From Phreatobacter sp. (GTDB lineage: Bacteria > Pseudomonadota > Alphaproteobacteria > Rhizobiales > Phreatobacteraceae), in NCBI RefSeq assembly GCF_022843985.1, contig NZ_JALHMP010000004.1, positions 29,839 through 93,838 of the forward strand: a DNA stretch of 64,000 bases, in the 5' to 3' direction. The number at the start of each line of letters is the position of its first letter. Position 1 is the first letter of the stretch. The notes below the pieces were generated by a model, which searched no databases, was not told where the DNA came from, and saw only the letters and a list, made by a program, of their open reading frames with translations. The translations under genes and the position numbers were made by a program. Of this stretch, positions 52,398 through 63,148 are shown in pieces.

Positions 52398-53629
52398 GTC
52401 GCCCCCCGGATGATCTCGACGGGATGGACGCGGGCCGCCTTGCGCGCCGGAAAGAAGCCGGCAATGGCGGAGGAGGCGAGCGCGATGCCGCCGGCGATCG
52501 CATAGTGCAGCGGCGCGACGATCAACGGCAGGCGGGTGGCATCGGTGAAGCCGGTGCGGATCTCGATGGACAGCATCACCTGCGTCAGGGCGAAGCCGAG
52601 GACCGAGCCGGCCAGCGCCCCGGCGAGGCCGATCACCAGCCCTTCGAGGATGAAGATGCGCCTGACGGTCGACTGGGTGAGGCCCAGCGACTTCAGAATG
52701 GCGATGTCGCGGCTCTTCTCGAAGGTGATGGTGGAAATGATGTTGTAGGTGCCGAATGAGGCCACCAGCAGGATCGCGCCGACCACCGTGTACATGATGA
52801 CGTTACGGACGACGAAGGCCGACATCAGGTCCTCGTTCGCCTCCTGCCAGGAGATGGTCTTGAGGCCCGTATCGGCAATGATCCGGTCGGCCACCGCGCG
52901 GGCACTCATCGGGTCGTTGAGGCGGATGCGGATCTCGTTGATGAGCCCGGTCTGTTCGGCGAGGATCTGCGCGGTCTTGATCAGCACATAGGATGTTCCC
53001 TCGTCCACGGCGCGCACGCCGGAGCGGAAGATGCCGACGACCTGCCCGGTCATCACCTTGCCGGTTCCCGCCGACATGGAGATGTTCGAGCCGAGGCGCG
53101 CGCCGAGTTTCTCCGCCAACCGGTCGCCGAGAATGATGGCATTGGTGGCGCGGTAGAGGGCCGGGAGCGAGCCCTGCCGGAGATGGTGGACGAGCTGCGA
53201 CACCCGCGGCTCGCGCACCGGATCGATGCCGACGATGACCGAGGTCACGTCCTTGCCGCCGTAGCGCAGGATTCCACGCGCCTGGACCGACGGGGTTACC
53301 GAGCCGGGCACCCAGCTTTCCAGCGCCGCGATGGTGGCGATCGGATTGTTGATGCCGCGCCGCCGTGTCGCCGGAGTCAGGCCGCGGATCTGGGCAGCGT
53401 CGAAGGCCTCCTCCGCCGGCTGGCGCGGCGCCTCGCGGCGCTCGTCATTGATGGCGACATGCGGCATGGCGTTGACGAGGGTGCGGACGAAATCGTCCTG
53501 CGACCCCTGCATCAGGGCCGCCATCATGATGGAGAAGCCGACACCGATGGCGACGCCGAGCACCGCCACGACCGTCTGGCGGAATCGGGCCGCGATATGC
53601 GTCCAGGCAATGTCGACGACCAGGTTCAT
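52394..53629 (-). CDS. ABC transporter permease, FtsX/MacB fold
   Basis: A 411-residue protein with one N-terminal helix, a large periplasmic domain (about residues 45-270) and three C-terminal helices, the FtsX/MacB topology. EKSRDIAILKSLGLTQSTVRRIFILEGLVIGLAGALAG is the conserved cytoplasmic loop and helix. It overlaps both neighbours by four bases. These machines couple ATPase strokes to periplasmic transport rather than moving substrate through the membrane. Confidence 0.92.
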   Translation of the reverse strand: MNLVVDIAWTHIAARFRQTVVAVLGVAIGVGFSIMMAALMQGSQDDFVRTLVNAMPHVAINDERREAPRQPAEEAFDAAQIRGLTPATRRRGINNPIATIAALESWVPGSVTPSVQARGILRYGGKDVTSVIVGIDPVREPRVSQLVHHLRQGSLPALYRATNAIILGDRLAEKLGARLGSNISMSAGTGKVMTGQVVGIFRSGVRAVDEGTSYVLIKTAQILAEQTGLINEIRIRLNDPMSARAVADRIIADTGLKTISWQEANEDLMSAFVVRNVIMYTVVGAILLVASFGTYNIISTITFEKSRDIAILKSLGLTQSTVRRIFILEGLVIGLAGALAGSVLGFALTQVMLSIEIRTGFTDATRLPLIVAPLHYAIAGGIALASSAIAGFFPARKAARVHPVEIIRGAT

Positions 53630-54624
53630 GGCGCGGCCCGCACCCTTTCGCCGCCGCGCCAGCGCGCCTCGGCCGGGACCGCGATCCGGTCGCCTTCCGC
53701 GATCCCCGAGCGGATCTCCGTCAACCTGGTGCCGCGGATGCCCGTCTCTACCGGGCGCCGCACGATCCGGCCCGATGCGACCGTGAAGACCGCGCCGCCG
53801 ATGATCGCCTCGTTCGGGACGAGCAGGACGTCCTTCGCCTCACGGGTGACGATATTGGCCTCCACCGACATGCCGAAAAGAAGCGGCGTTTCGTCGGGCA
53901 GGGCGATGCGGATGCGGAACGTCTTGGTCGCCGTGTCGCCCATCGGCGTGATCTCGCGCACCGAGCCCGCGAGCGGCCGGTCGCGGAAGGCGTCGGTGCG
54001 CAGCAGCACGGACTGGCCGGTCCTGACGCGCGGAATGTCCTCCTCCGCCACGTCGGCCGTCACCTGCAACGGGCGCGGGTCGCCGACGCGGAACAGGATC
54101 TGGCCGATATCGGCGATCTCGCCGACCTCGCCGTCCTGCCGCAGGACGACGCCATCGCGCGGCGCCAGGATCTGGTAATTGCCGAGCCGCTCGTTGGTGG
54201 CAGCGACCAGCGCCCGCATCTGGGCGAGATCGGCGATCGCCTTGTCATAGGCCTGCTGGGTGGCGACCCCGCGCTGCATGAGCTGGCTGACGCGGTCCAC
54301 CTCGCGCTGGGCGAGGGCGAGGCGCGCCTGCTGCTCGGCGAGGTTGGCCCGCACCTCGCGGTCGTCGAGCCGGGCGAGCATGTCGCCCTCCTTCACCCGC
54401 TGCCCCTCGCAGGCGCAGTGGGCGACAATGCGCTCGCGCGCCATCGAGGCCATCTTGGCCCAGCGCACCGGCTCGACAACACCGGTGGCATAGACGATCT
54501 CGGCCGCCGTGCCGCGACCGACCGCCTGCAACTGGACTTCGGCCCCGCGGCCGTAGCGCCACCAGGCGCCGCCACCGATGGCCGCTGCCACCAGCAGCAG
54601 GATCAACCAGGATCGCAGTTTCAT
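53626..54624 (-). CDS. Membrane-fusion (HlyD/MacA-like) periplasmic adaptor
   Basis: A 332-residue adaptor with an N-terminal anchor helix, a split lipoyl domain, a coiled-coil hairpin (residues ~95-140) and a beta-barrel with C-terminal region. ATG 54624 has GGAAGG upstream and is preferred to ATG 54642. First gene of the three-gene efflux operon. Outer-membrane partner and substrate are not encoded here. A Cys pair (AHCACEGQ) near residue 65 is unusual for the family. Confidence 0.92.
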   Translation of the reverse strand: MKLRSWLILLLVAAAIGGGAWWRYGRGAEVQLQAVGRGTAAEIVYATGVVEPVRWAKMASMARERIVAHCACEGQRVKEGDMLARLDDREVRANLAEQQARLALAQREVDRVSQLMQRGVATQQAYDKAIADLAQMRALVAATNERLGNYQILAPRDGVVLRQDGEVGEIADIGQILFRVGDPRPLQVTADVAEEDIPRVRTGQSVLLRTDAFRDRPLAGSVREITPMGDTATKTFRIRIALPDETPLLFGMSVEANIVTREAKDVLLVPNEAIIGGAVFTVASGRIVRRPVETGIRGTRLTEIRSGIAEGDRIAVPAEARWRGGERVRAAP

Positions 54625-54714
54625 CGCCAGCCTTCCGGTCATGCAGGATGCTGAACTAGCAGGACCCTACACGGTCCCGCCTTGATCGGCGTCATGGCAT
54701 TCCGGAAGCGGCGA

Positions 54715-55932
<1,218 letters not shown>

Positions 55933-55938
55933 TTAGAG

Positions 55939-55953
55939 TAAAGGGAGACTTAA
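55939..55953. promoter_or_regulatory. CtrA-like box upstream of ccrM
   Basis: On the minus strand TTAA, seven bases, TTTA (plus strand TAAA-N7-TTAA), one mismatch from the CtrA consensus TTAA-N7-TTAA. CtrA activates ccrM in Caulobacter and relatives from this kind of site. Confidence 0.55.
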
Positions 55954-56104
55954 ATCGCTGGCATGACTACCAATTTATTCTGTCACCGAATGGTAAACAT
56001 GGCGTCCCGCAAAAGGTGAACACGGTCTGAAACCGATGTTCCGTTCGGGAGTTGCACCGCCCGGAGCGCGGCGGCATGATCGCCGGATGTGAGGGGTTGA
56101 AGCC

Positions 56105-57010
56105 ATGCGTTGGGAAGATCTGCGCCGTTCCGACAACATCGATGATCGCCGCGGCGGCGGTGGGGGGGGCGGCATCCCCGGCGGCCCCGCCGGCATCGGT
56201 ATTGGCGGCATGATCGTGGTCGGCCTCATCTCCTACATCACCGGCATCAACCCGGCCGTCCTCGTCGGCGGCTACGAGGCGGTCACCCGTGGCAGCCAGC
56301 GTCAGGTCGAGCAGCAGGCACCCGCGCGCCAGGGCGGCCGGCCGACCGACCAGATGGGCGATTTCGTCGCCGCCGTCCTCGGCTCGACCGAGGATGCCTG
56401 GCAGAAGATCTTCCAGGAGGCCGGCAGGCGCTACCAGGCGCCCGGCCTCGTCATGTTCCAGCGCGCCACGCGCTCGGGCTGCGGCGCCGCCCAGTCGCAG
56501 ATGGGCCCGTTCTATTGCCCCGGCGACAACAAGATCTATCTCGACACCAGCTTCTTCCAGGAGCTGGCGACGAAGTTCCGCGGCTGCTCCGGCGGCGACA
56601 CCGCCTGCCGCTTCGCCTATGCCTATGTCATCGCCCATGAGGTCGGCCACCACGTGCAGAACCAGATGGGCGTGCTGACCCGCGTGCAGCAGGCCCAGCG
56701 GGCGGCGGGAAGCGAGCGCGACAGCAATGCGCTGCAGGTGCGGGTCGAGTTGCAGGCCGACTGTTTCGCCGGCGTCTGGGCCTATCACACCCAGCAGCAG
56801 TACCGCTTCATCGACGATGCCGACGTGCGCCAGGCCATGCAGGCCGCTGCCGCCATCGGCGACGACATGCTGCAGCGCCGCGCCCAGGGCTATGTCGTGC
56901 CCGACAGCTTCACCCACGGCTCCTCGGCCCAGCGCCAGCGCTGGTTCATGACCGGCCTCAGGAGCGGTCAGGTATCGAGCTGCAACACGTTCCAGGCGCG
57001 GGAGCTGTAA
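56105..57010 (+). CDS. Neutral zinc metallopeptidase (YpfJ family)
   Basis: A 301-residue member of the YpfJ family. It has the zincin motif HEVGHH at residues 178-183 in YVIAHEVGHHVQNQMG. A conserved ELQADCFAGVWAYH follows, with the Glu expected to supply the third zinc ligand. The N-terminus has a glycine run and then one membrane helix (about 31-50), so the catalytic part is probably periplasmic. ATG 56105 begins MRWEDLRRSDNIDDRRG, typical of the family. The substrate is unknown. Confidence 0.92.
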   Translation: MRWEDLRRSDNIDDRRGGGGGGGIPGGPAGIGIGGMIVVGLISYITGINPAVLVGGYEAVTRGSQRQVEQQAPARQGGRPTDQMGDFVAAVLGSTEDAWQKIFQEAGRRYQAPGLVMFQRATRSGCGAAQSQMGPFYCPGDNKIYLDTSFFQELATKFRGCSGGDTACRFAYAYVIAHEVGHHVQNQMGVLTRVQQAQRAAGSERDSNALQVRVELQADCFAGVWAYHTQQQYRFIDDADVRQAMQAAAAIGDDMLQRRAQGYVVPDSFTHGSSAQRQRWFMTGLRSGQVSSCNTFQAREL

Positions 57011-57035
57011 CGGGGAGGCGCGCTCGCGCCCGCCC

Positions 57036-57722
57036 CTAACCGTTCAGCGCCTGCCCCGGCCAGCCCTCGGCGGCAATCTTCGCGGCGGCGATCACCGCCT
57101 GCGTCCGGCTGTCGACGCCGAGCTTGGTGAGGATGGCCGAGACATGGGCCTTCACCGTCGCCTCGGAGACGGAGAGCTCATAGGCGATCTGCTTGTTGAG
57201 CAGCCCCTCCGACAGCATCATCAGCACCCGCACCTGCTGCGGGGTCAGGCTGGCGAGCCGGGCGGCGAGCTTGGCGCTGTCCGAATCGCGGTTCTTCGAC
57301 AGGTCGACGTCGGGGGGAACGAAACTGCCGCCGTCGAGGACCACCTGCACCGCCTGGCGCATCTCCTCGGTGCCGAGCGTCTTGCGGATGAAGCCGGAGG
57401 CGCCGAACTCGAAGCAGCGGCGGATGACCTCGGCATCCTCGGTGGCCGAGACGATCACCACCGGCACGCCGGGATGCTGGGCGCGCAGATACATGAGGCC
57501 GGAAAAACCCTTCACGCCGGGCATGGCGAGGTCGAGAAGCACAAGATCGACCTCGGGATCGGCGCCGACGATCTCCTGCATCTCGGCGAAGGAGCCGGCC
57601 TCGGCGATGGCAAGCTGGCGCGGCAGGCCAGCAACCGCCTCGCGCAGGGCGCCACGGAACAGCGGGTGGTCGTCGGCGATGACGATGCGATAGGTCGACG
57701 CTGTATTGTCCACGCCGCTCAT
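57036..57722 (-). CDS. LuxR/NarL-type response regulator
   Basis: A 228-residue two-domain regulator. The receiver has the phospho-acceptor D64 in VLLDLAMPG, acidic DD at 17-18 and a Lys in FIRKT. The GerE-type helix-turn-helix is LTPQQVRVLMMLSEGLLNKQIAYELSVSEATVKAHVSAIL. No histidine kinase gene is adjacent, so it is an orphan within the window. It is divergent from the serine-protease gene across 250 bases. Confidence 0.92.
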   Translation of the reverse strand: MSGVDNTASTYRIVIADDHPLFRGALREAVAGLPRQLAIAEAGSFAEMQEIVGADPEVDLVLLDLAMPGVKGFSGLMYLRAQHPGVPVVIVSATEDAEVIRRCFEFGASGFIRKTLGTEEMRQAVQVVLDGGSFVPPDVDLSKNRDSDSAKLAARLASLTPQQVRVLMMLSEGLLNKQIAYELSVSEATVKAHVSAILTKLGVDSRTQAVIAAAKIAAEGWPGQALNG

Positions 57723-57973
57723 CCCCGGTTTTCCTCGTTCCGCGGCGTTCTGGCGAGCCGCTACGGCGGAATTGTCGCGCCTTGCCCGTCACAACACAAG
57801 GCCACCCTCGCCCGGCGGACCTTTTGGAGGACAGGGCCTTCCTCGCGGGGGCCGCGCGCGCGAAAAGAACAGCCACCGGTGGCCCGGGAATTGACAGGAG
57901 ACCCGCGGCGGGGGTCTGTTAGAACCTGAAGACCGGCGGAGGGGCCGGGGGGCGCGACCTGAAGAGGTGTTTC

Positions 57974-58798
57974 ATGGTGCGGCTCGGTATCATCAAGGCC
58001 CGCTGGGTCCGCGGCGCCCTCTGCGGTCTGGCAGCGGCAACGCTCCTGGCGAGCAGCGGCGACGCCTTCGCGGTGATGCGCGGCGAGCCGGCGCGCGACC
58101 CCAACGGCACCCGCCGCTCGACAGTCCTGATCGAGACGCCGGAGGGCATCTGCACCGGCGCCATCGTCGGCGCCGATCTCGTCCTCACTGCCGCCCATTG
58201 CGTCTCGGCCAGCGGTCGCTACCGGGTGCGCTATCTCGACCGTTCGTTCCGCCGCATCGCCGTCGCGGTGAAGCGGACCGCCGCCCATCCCGACTTCGAC
58301 CCGCGCCACGGCTTCGCCTCCGACGATGTCGGGCTGATCCAGGTGGCGCGGCCTTTCGGTGCCGATGCGCGGCCGGCGGCCCTGCCCTCGGGCGGCTGGG
58401 GCGTCGCCTGGTTCGGCGGGCCTCCGACCGGCGAGGAACTGATCATTGCCGGCTTCGGCTCCACCGAGCGCACAAGGTCGCGCGACGGCGTCCTGCGCGA
58501 GGCGCTGATGCGCACCGCCCAGCCGAGCGTTCCCGGACGCGGCTTCGCCGGCCTCACCAGCGACGACAGCCCGCAGCGTACGGGCATGTGCGTCGGCGAT
58601 TCCGGCGGGCCGGTCTATCGCCGCACCGGCCGGACCTTCATGGTTGTCGGCGTGCTCAAGGGCGGGACGACGGATCCGGGGCGCGAATGCACCTCGACGC
58701 CGATCTTCGTGCCGGTCCGCGACTATATCGCCTGGATCCGTCAGACCGCCGAGGGCTGGAACACCCCGATCGGCGGCGCGGTCGAGATGCGGCAGTAG
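57974..58798 (+). CDS. Secreted trypsin-fold serine protease
   Basis: A 274-residue S1-family protease with a signal peptide cut near DAFA. The triad is H75 (TAAHC), an Asp in SDDVGL (117 or 118) and S210 (GDSGGP). The residue six before the catalytic serine, which sets S1 specificity, is Gly204 rather than the Asp of trypsin, so cleavage after Arg/Lys is not expected. GAAGAGG precedes ATG 57974. It may be a target of the divergent LuxR regulator. Confidence 0.9.
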   Translation: MVRLGIIKARWVRGALCGLAAATLLASSGDAFAVMRGEPARDPNGTRRSTVLIETPEGICTGAIVGADLVLTAAHCVSASGRYRVRYLDRSFRRIAVAVKRTAAHPDFDPRHGFASDDVGLIQVARPFGADARPAALPSGGWGVAWFGGPPTGEELIIAGFGSTERTRSRDGVLREALMRTAQPSVPGRGFAGLTSDDSPQRTGMCVGDSGGPVYRRTGRTFMVVGVLKGGTTDPGRECTSTPIFVPVRDYIAWIRQTAEGWNTPIGGAVEMRQ

Positions 58799-58804
58799 AG
58801 CCGG

Positions 58805-60853
58805 TCAGGCCGCGGTGGCCAGACCGCGCTTGACGAGCAGCGCCTCCGGATCCGGCTCGCGGCCGCGGAAGGCGATATAGGCCTCCATCGGATCGCGGCT
58901 GTTGCCGGCCGCATAGACATATTCGCCGAGACGCCGCGCCAGATTCGGCTCGAAGGGATCGCCCGTTTCCTCGAAGGCGGAGAAGCCGTCGGCGTCGAGC
59001 ACCTCCGACCACATGTAGCTGTAATAGCCGGCCGAATAGCCGTCGCCGGAGAAGATATGGGCGAAATGCGGCGTGCGGTGGCGCATGACCAGCCCCTCCG
59101 GCATGCCGATGCGCTGCAACTCCTCCGCCTCGAAGACGATCGGGTCAATGGCCTCGGCGCTGTCGAGCGAGTGGAAAGCGAGATCGACGAGGGCCGAGGA
59201 GACATATTCCACCGTCGCACAGCCCTGGTTGAAGGTGCGGGCGGCGGTGAGCTTGTCGATCAGCGCCTGCGGCATGGCCTCGCCGGTCTCGGCATGGACG
59301 GCGAATTCGGACAGGACTTCGCGGCGCTCCAGCCAATGTTCGTAGAGCTGGGAGGGGAACTCGACGAAATCGCGGGCGACGGAAGTCCCCGACAGCAGCG
59401 GGTAGGTCACGTCCGAGAGGAGCCCGTGCAGACCGTGGCCGAATTCGTGAAAGAGGGTGCGCGCATCGTCGAAGGACAGCAGCGCCGGCTGGCCCTCCGG
59501 CGGCTTGGCGAAGTTCATGACGTTGACGATGATCGGCCGCACCGGTCCCGACAGGTTTTCCTGGCTGCGGAAGGCGCTCATCCAGGCGCCCGAGCGCTTG
59601 GTCGGCCGGGCGAAATAGTCGCCGAGGAACAGGCCGACATGTTCGCCGTTGCGCAGCACCTCATAGGCGCGGACGTCGGGGTGATAGACCGGCACGTCGT
59701 CGCGGCGGCGGAAGGTGACACCGAACAGCTTCGTCGCCACGGCGAAGGCGGCTTCGATCATCCTGTCGAGCTGGAAATAGGGCTTCAGCGCGGCCTCATC
59801 GATGGCGAAGCGCTTCTGTCGCACCTTCTCGGCATAGTAGCGCCAGTCCCAGGGCTCGATGGCCTCGTTCATGCCCTCCGCGCGGGCGACGGCGGCGAGA
59901 TCCGCCTTCTCCTCGGCTGCCCGCACGACGGCCCGGCTCCACACCCGCTGCAAGAGGTCGCGCACCGCATCCGGCGTCTTGGCCATGGTCTCGTCGAGCT
60001 TGAAGGCGGCGAAGGTCGGGTAGCCCAGGAGCTTCGCCCGCGCGATGCGCAGCGTCACCGTCTCGGCGACGATGGCACGGTTGTCGCTCTCCCCGCCCAT
60101 CTCGCCGCGCTTCACCCAGGCCTTGAAGATGGTCTCGCGCAGGTCGCGGCGCGGCGACAGGGTCAGGAAAGGCTCGACCATGGAACGGCCCAGCGTCATG
60201 ACATAGCCGTCGCGGCCGCGGTCCTTGGCCGCCTGGGCGAGCGAGGCCTTGAGAAAGTCGGGCAGGCCGGCGACATCGGCCTCCGACAGGTCGAGCGACC
60301 AGGTCGACTCGTCCTTCAGCACGTTCTGGCCGAAGGCCGTGCCGAGCGTCGCCAGCCTTTCAGTCACCGCCCGCATGCGCTCCTTGGCCTCGGGGGCGAG
60401 GGCGGCGCCGCCGCGGACGAAATTCTTGTAGGTCTTCTCCAGGACCCGCATCTGCTCGGTGCTGAGATGGAGCCGCTCGCGGCGGTCATGCAGGCTGGCG
60501 ATGCGCGCGAACAGCCGGGCGTCCAGGGTGATGGCATTGGAATGCTGGGCCAGCAGCGGCGCCATTTCGCGCTGGATGGTCTGGATCGCCTCGGTCGCAT
60601 CCGATCCCGCGAGATTGAAGAAGACGCCGCACAGACGGTCGAGGGCGTGCCCGCCCGTCTCGAGCGCATCGATCGTGTTGGCGAAGGTCGGCGCGTCCGG
60701 ATTGGTGGCGATCGCCTCGACCTCGGCCCGGTGCTCCGCCAGCGCCCGCTCGAAGGCGGGGCGATAGGCATCGATGGTGATCTCGGTGAAGGGCGCGATC
60801 CCGAACGGCGTGGTCCAGGGGCGGAAAAAGGGATTGTCGGTGCTCTGGGTCAT
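58805..60853 (-). CDS. M3 family oligopeptidase/peptidyl-dipeptidase
   Basis: A 682-residue M3 metallopeptidase of the OpdA/Dcp group that degrades short peptides. The zinc motif is HEFGHG at residues 469-474, with the downstream Glu in FVEFPSQLYEHW. The substrate-binding tyrosines lie in GYSAGYYSYMWSEVLDAD. It begins MTQSTDNPFFRPWTTPFGIAPF, typical of Dcp-like proteins. The longer in-frame upstream stretch runs through repeat DNA and is rejected. It converges on the protease gene. Confidence 0.93.
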   Translation of the reverse strand: MTQSTDNPFFRPWTTPFGIAPFTEITIDAYRPAFERALAEHRAEVEAIATNPDAPTFANTIDALETGGHALDRLCGVFFNLAGSDATEAIQTIQREMAPLLAQHSNAITLDARLFARIASLHDRRERLHLSTEQMRVLEKTYKNFVRGGAALAPEAKERMRAVTERLATLGTAFGQNVLKDESTWSLDLSEADVAGLPDFLKASLAQAAKDRGRDGYVMTLGRSMVEPFLTLSPRRDLRETIFKAWVKRGEMGGESDNRAIVAETVTLRIARAKLLGYPTFAAFKLDETMAKTPDAVRDLLQRVWSRAVVRAAEEKADLAAVARAEGMNEAIEPWDWRYYAEKVRQKRFAIDEAALKPYFQLDRMIEAAFAVATKLFGVTFRRRDDVPVYHPDVRAYEVLRNGEHVGLFLGDYFARPTKRSGAWMSAFRSQENLSGPVRPIIVNVMNFAKPPEGQPALLSFDDARTLFHEFGHGLHGLLSDVTYPLLSGTSVARDFVEFPSQLYEHWLERREVLSEFAVHAETGEAMPQALIDKLTAARTFNQGCATVEYVSSALVDLAFHSLDSAEAIDPIVFEAEELQRIGMPEGLVMRHRTPHFAHIFSGDGYSAGYYSYMWSEVLDADGFSAFEETGDPFEPNLARRLGEYVYAAGNSRDPMEAYIAFRGREPDPEALLVKRGLATAA

Positions 60854-60927
60854 GGGCGCAATGTGGCGGCGCGGGAGAAAGTCGGCAAGGGCGGGATACG
60901 GGCGGCCGCACACGACCCTGCACGGCC

Positions 60928-60974
60928 GAAGTGCGTCCTTCGAGGCTCGCTGCCGCTCGCACCTCAGGATGAGG
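60928..60974. repeat. Intergenic repeat, family B
   Basis: GAAGTGCGTCCTTCGAGG, a short variable middle, then CTCGCACCTCAGGATGAGGA. It is one of an inverted pair in the 300-base gap before the M3 gene. Confidence 0.8.
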
Positions 60975-61040
60975 ACGGCGGCGAGCTGCACGAAGGGCAA
61001 TGAGCCGGACGGTTGGTCCTTATTGCCCGACACCATCCTT

Positions 61041-61112
61041 CTCATCCTGAGGTGCGAGCCCGGGCGATGCATCAGCATCGTCCGGAACGGCGAGCCTCGA
61101 AGGACGCACTTC
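61041..61112. repeat. Intergenic repeat, family B (inverted copy with enlarged loop)
   Basis: CTCATCCTGAGGTGCGAG at one end and CCTCGAAGGACGCACTTC at the other, with an insert of about 30 bases in the centre compared with the other three copies. It faces the copy at 60928. Confidence 0.8.
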
Positions 61113-61155
61113 AGTCGAGCAGGGCTGCGATCGCACCGTACCGGCATCCGCGCCG

Positions 61156-61599
61156 TCACAGGATTTCGGCTAGCCCGACCGGATAGAGCGCCCAGCCGCG
61201 GGCCTCAAGGTCGGCAAGACTGTACCAGCCGGCCTGGCAGGTCTCGCCGGTCGATTCGGTGAAGCTGAACCGCCCCGCCGCATGCAATGCCTCATCCAGA
61301 AGCTCGACCGCGGCGACGAAGATGATCTCGTGGCCACGCGCTCCTTCGTGATCGAACAGGTTCTCCAGCGCATGCCATGGCGCGCGGATCGCGATGGCGC
61401 AGCCGAGCTCCTCGCGAAATTCGCGATGCAAAGCCTCTTCGCGGGTCTCGCCGAAATCGATGGAGCCGCCGAGCGGCCGGACGCCCTTGACCCGGCCATC
61501 CGACCCTGTGACCTCGGCGACCAGCAGGCGCTCGCCCTGGCGGGCAAGCCCCAGGACCTTCACGCGGATCTGCTGCGGCGGTGTCCAGACGGCGCTCAC
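61156..61599 (-). CDS. Nudix hydrolase
   Basis: A 147-residue Nudix protein with the catalytic box GSIDFGETREEALHREFREELG (residues ~45-66), matching G-x5-E-x7-R-E-U-x-E-E-x-G-U. It starts at GTG 61599, overlapping the hydantoinase stop, so it is translationally coupled to it. The substrate is unknown; a role in clearing a nucleotide derivative linked to pyrimidine breakdown is only a guess. Confidence 0.88.
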   Translation of the reverse strand: MSAVWTPPQQIRVKVLGLARQGERLLVAEVTGSDGRVKGVRPLGGSIDFGETREEALHREFREELGCAIAIRAPWHALENLFDHEGARGHEIIFVAAVELLDEALHAAGRFSFTESTGETCQAGWYSLADLEARGWALYPVGLAEIL

Positions 61600-63077
61600 A
61601 GCACCTTGGCGCCGAAGTTCCGCGCCGGGTCCATGTCGGCGGTGAGCTTGCCGGTGGGGGCGGCGGCCCAACCGCCGGTGCGCTTCATCCAGCGCCCGAA
61701 ACCGGGCTTGCCGGCAATTGCACCGGCGGAGACAACCTCGCGGCCGCGCACCAGCACCGTCTCCGGCCAGCCCTTCACGGTACGGCCGGCGAAGGGCGTG
61801 TATCCCGTGAGGTCATGCATCAGGTCGTCGGTGATGGTGACCGACTTCTGCGGGTCCCAGATGGCGATGTCGGCGTCATAGCCCGGCGCGATCTGGCCCT
61901 TGCCCGGAAGGTTGTAGATGGACGCGGGCTGGGTCGCCGTCAGGGCGACGAAGGCCTCGAGGCCGCGCCCCGAGAACTCCGGCCGGCCCTGCGAGACCAT
62001 GGCGTCGAACATCAGCGGCAGCCGCACCTCGAGCCCCGGCAATCCGTTGGCGATGGCCTTGAAATTGGCGTTCGGCCCGGCCGAGAGCTTGCCCGTCTCG
62101 TCGAACCGGTAGGGGGCATGGTCGGAGGTGACCGTCTGCAGGTCGCCCAGCGCCAGGGCCTGCCAGAGCGCGTCCTGGTCCTCCTTCTCGCGCGGCGGCG
62201 GCGAGCACATCCATTTGGCGCCCTCCATGCCCGGCTTGTCGAGGTCATGGCGGGTCATGAACAGATATTGCGGGCAGGTCTCGGCGAAGACCTTGAGCCC
62301 CTGCGCCCGCGCGTCGCGCACGACCTTCGCGCCCTCCGCGGTGGAGACGTGGAAGATCATGATCGGCTGGTCGATCAGCTCCGAGAGCGCGACGAGCCGG
62401 GTGAAGGCCTCGGATTCCGAGCCGCGCGGGTGGCTGATGGCGTGGTACTTCGGCGCGACATAGCCCTTCTTGACCAGGCGCTTGCCCATCCAGGAGATCA
62501 TGCCGTGGTTCTCGGCATGGACGCAGACCAGGGCGCCGTTCTCGCGGGCGGTCAGCAGCACGTCGAGGAGCGGCTCGTCGTCGACCTTGATGAGGTCGTA
62601 GGTCATGAAGATCTTCACCGAGGCATGGCCCTCGCCGATCAGTTCGGGAAGATCCTTGGTGATCGTCTTCTCGTCGGGATTCGCCACGATGAGGTGGAAG
62701 GCGTAGTCGATCAGTGAACCGCGCGCCGCCAGCACCGAATAGTCGTCGACGACCTTGCGGAGGTCCTTGCCGCGGTGCTGGGCGGCAAACGAGATGACCG
62801 AGGTGTTGCCGCCGAAGGCCGCCGAGGTCGTGGCGCTCTCGAACGTGTCGGCATTGAGGAGCCCGCCGGCCGAGACCTGTTCGATATGGGTATGGGTGTC
62901 GATGCCGCCGGGCAGCACAAACTTGCCCGTGGCGTCGATCTCGCGGGCGCCGGCGTCGAGGTCGAGGCCGATCGCCGCCACCTTGCCGTCGCGGATGCCG
63001 ACATCGGCGGCATAACGCCCACTGGCGGCTCCCACGGTTCCGCCGCGGATCACGAGGTCGAAGGGCGAGGCAGGCAT
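61596..63077 (-). CDS. Dihydropyrimidinase/D-hydantoinase
   Basis: Zinc amidohydrolase opening the ring of dihydropyrimidines or 5-substituted hydantoins. The 493-residue protein has the metal ligands in GGIDTHTHIE (residues ~57-66), a carbamylated-lysine region VKIFMTYDLIKVDD, and HAENHGM, FHVSTAEGA and TSDHAPY. It is divergent from a hydantoin racemase gene, which supports hydantoin use. No N-carbamoyl-amino-acid hydrolase gene is in the window. Confidence 0.92.
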   Translation of the reverse strand: MPASPFDLVIRGGTVGAASGRYAADVGIRDGKVAAIGLDLDAGAREIDATGKFVLPGGIDTHTHIEQVSAGGLLNADTFESATTSAAFGGNTSVISFAAQHRGKDLRKVVDDYSVLAARGSLIDYAFHLIVANPDEKTITKDLPELIGEGHASVKIFMTYDLIKVDDEPLLDVLLTARENGALVCVHAENHGMISWMGKRLVKKGYVAPKYHAISHPRGSESEAFTRLVALSELIDQPIMIFHVSTAEGAKVVRDARAQGLKVFAETCPQYLFMTRHDLDKPGMEGAKWMCSPPPREKEDQDALWQALALGDLQTVTSDHAPYRFDETGKLSAGPNANFKAIANGLPGLEVRLPLMFDAMVSQGRPEFSGRGLEAFVALTATQPASIYNLPGKGQIAPGYDADIAIWDPQKSVTITDDLMHDLTGYTPFAGRTVKGWPETVLVRGREVVSAGAIAGKPGFGRWMKRTGGWAAAPTGKLTADMDPARNFGAKVL

Positions 63078-63148
63078 GTCGTGCTCCGGCTGGACGGGAA
63101 GAAGTTCCGGCCCGACAATAGACAGACCCAGAGCCGAAGCGGAACCTC

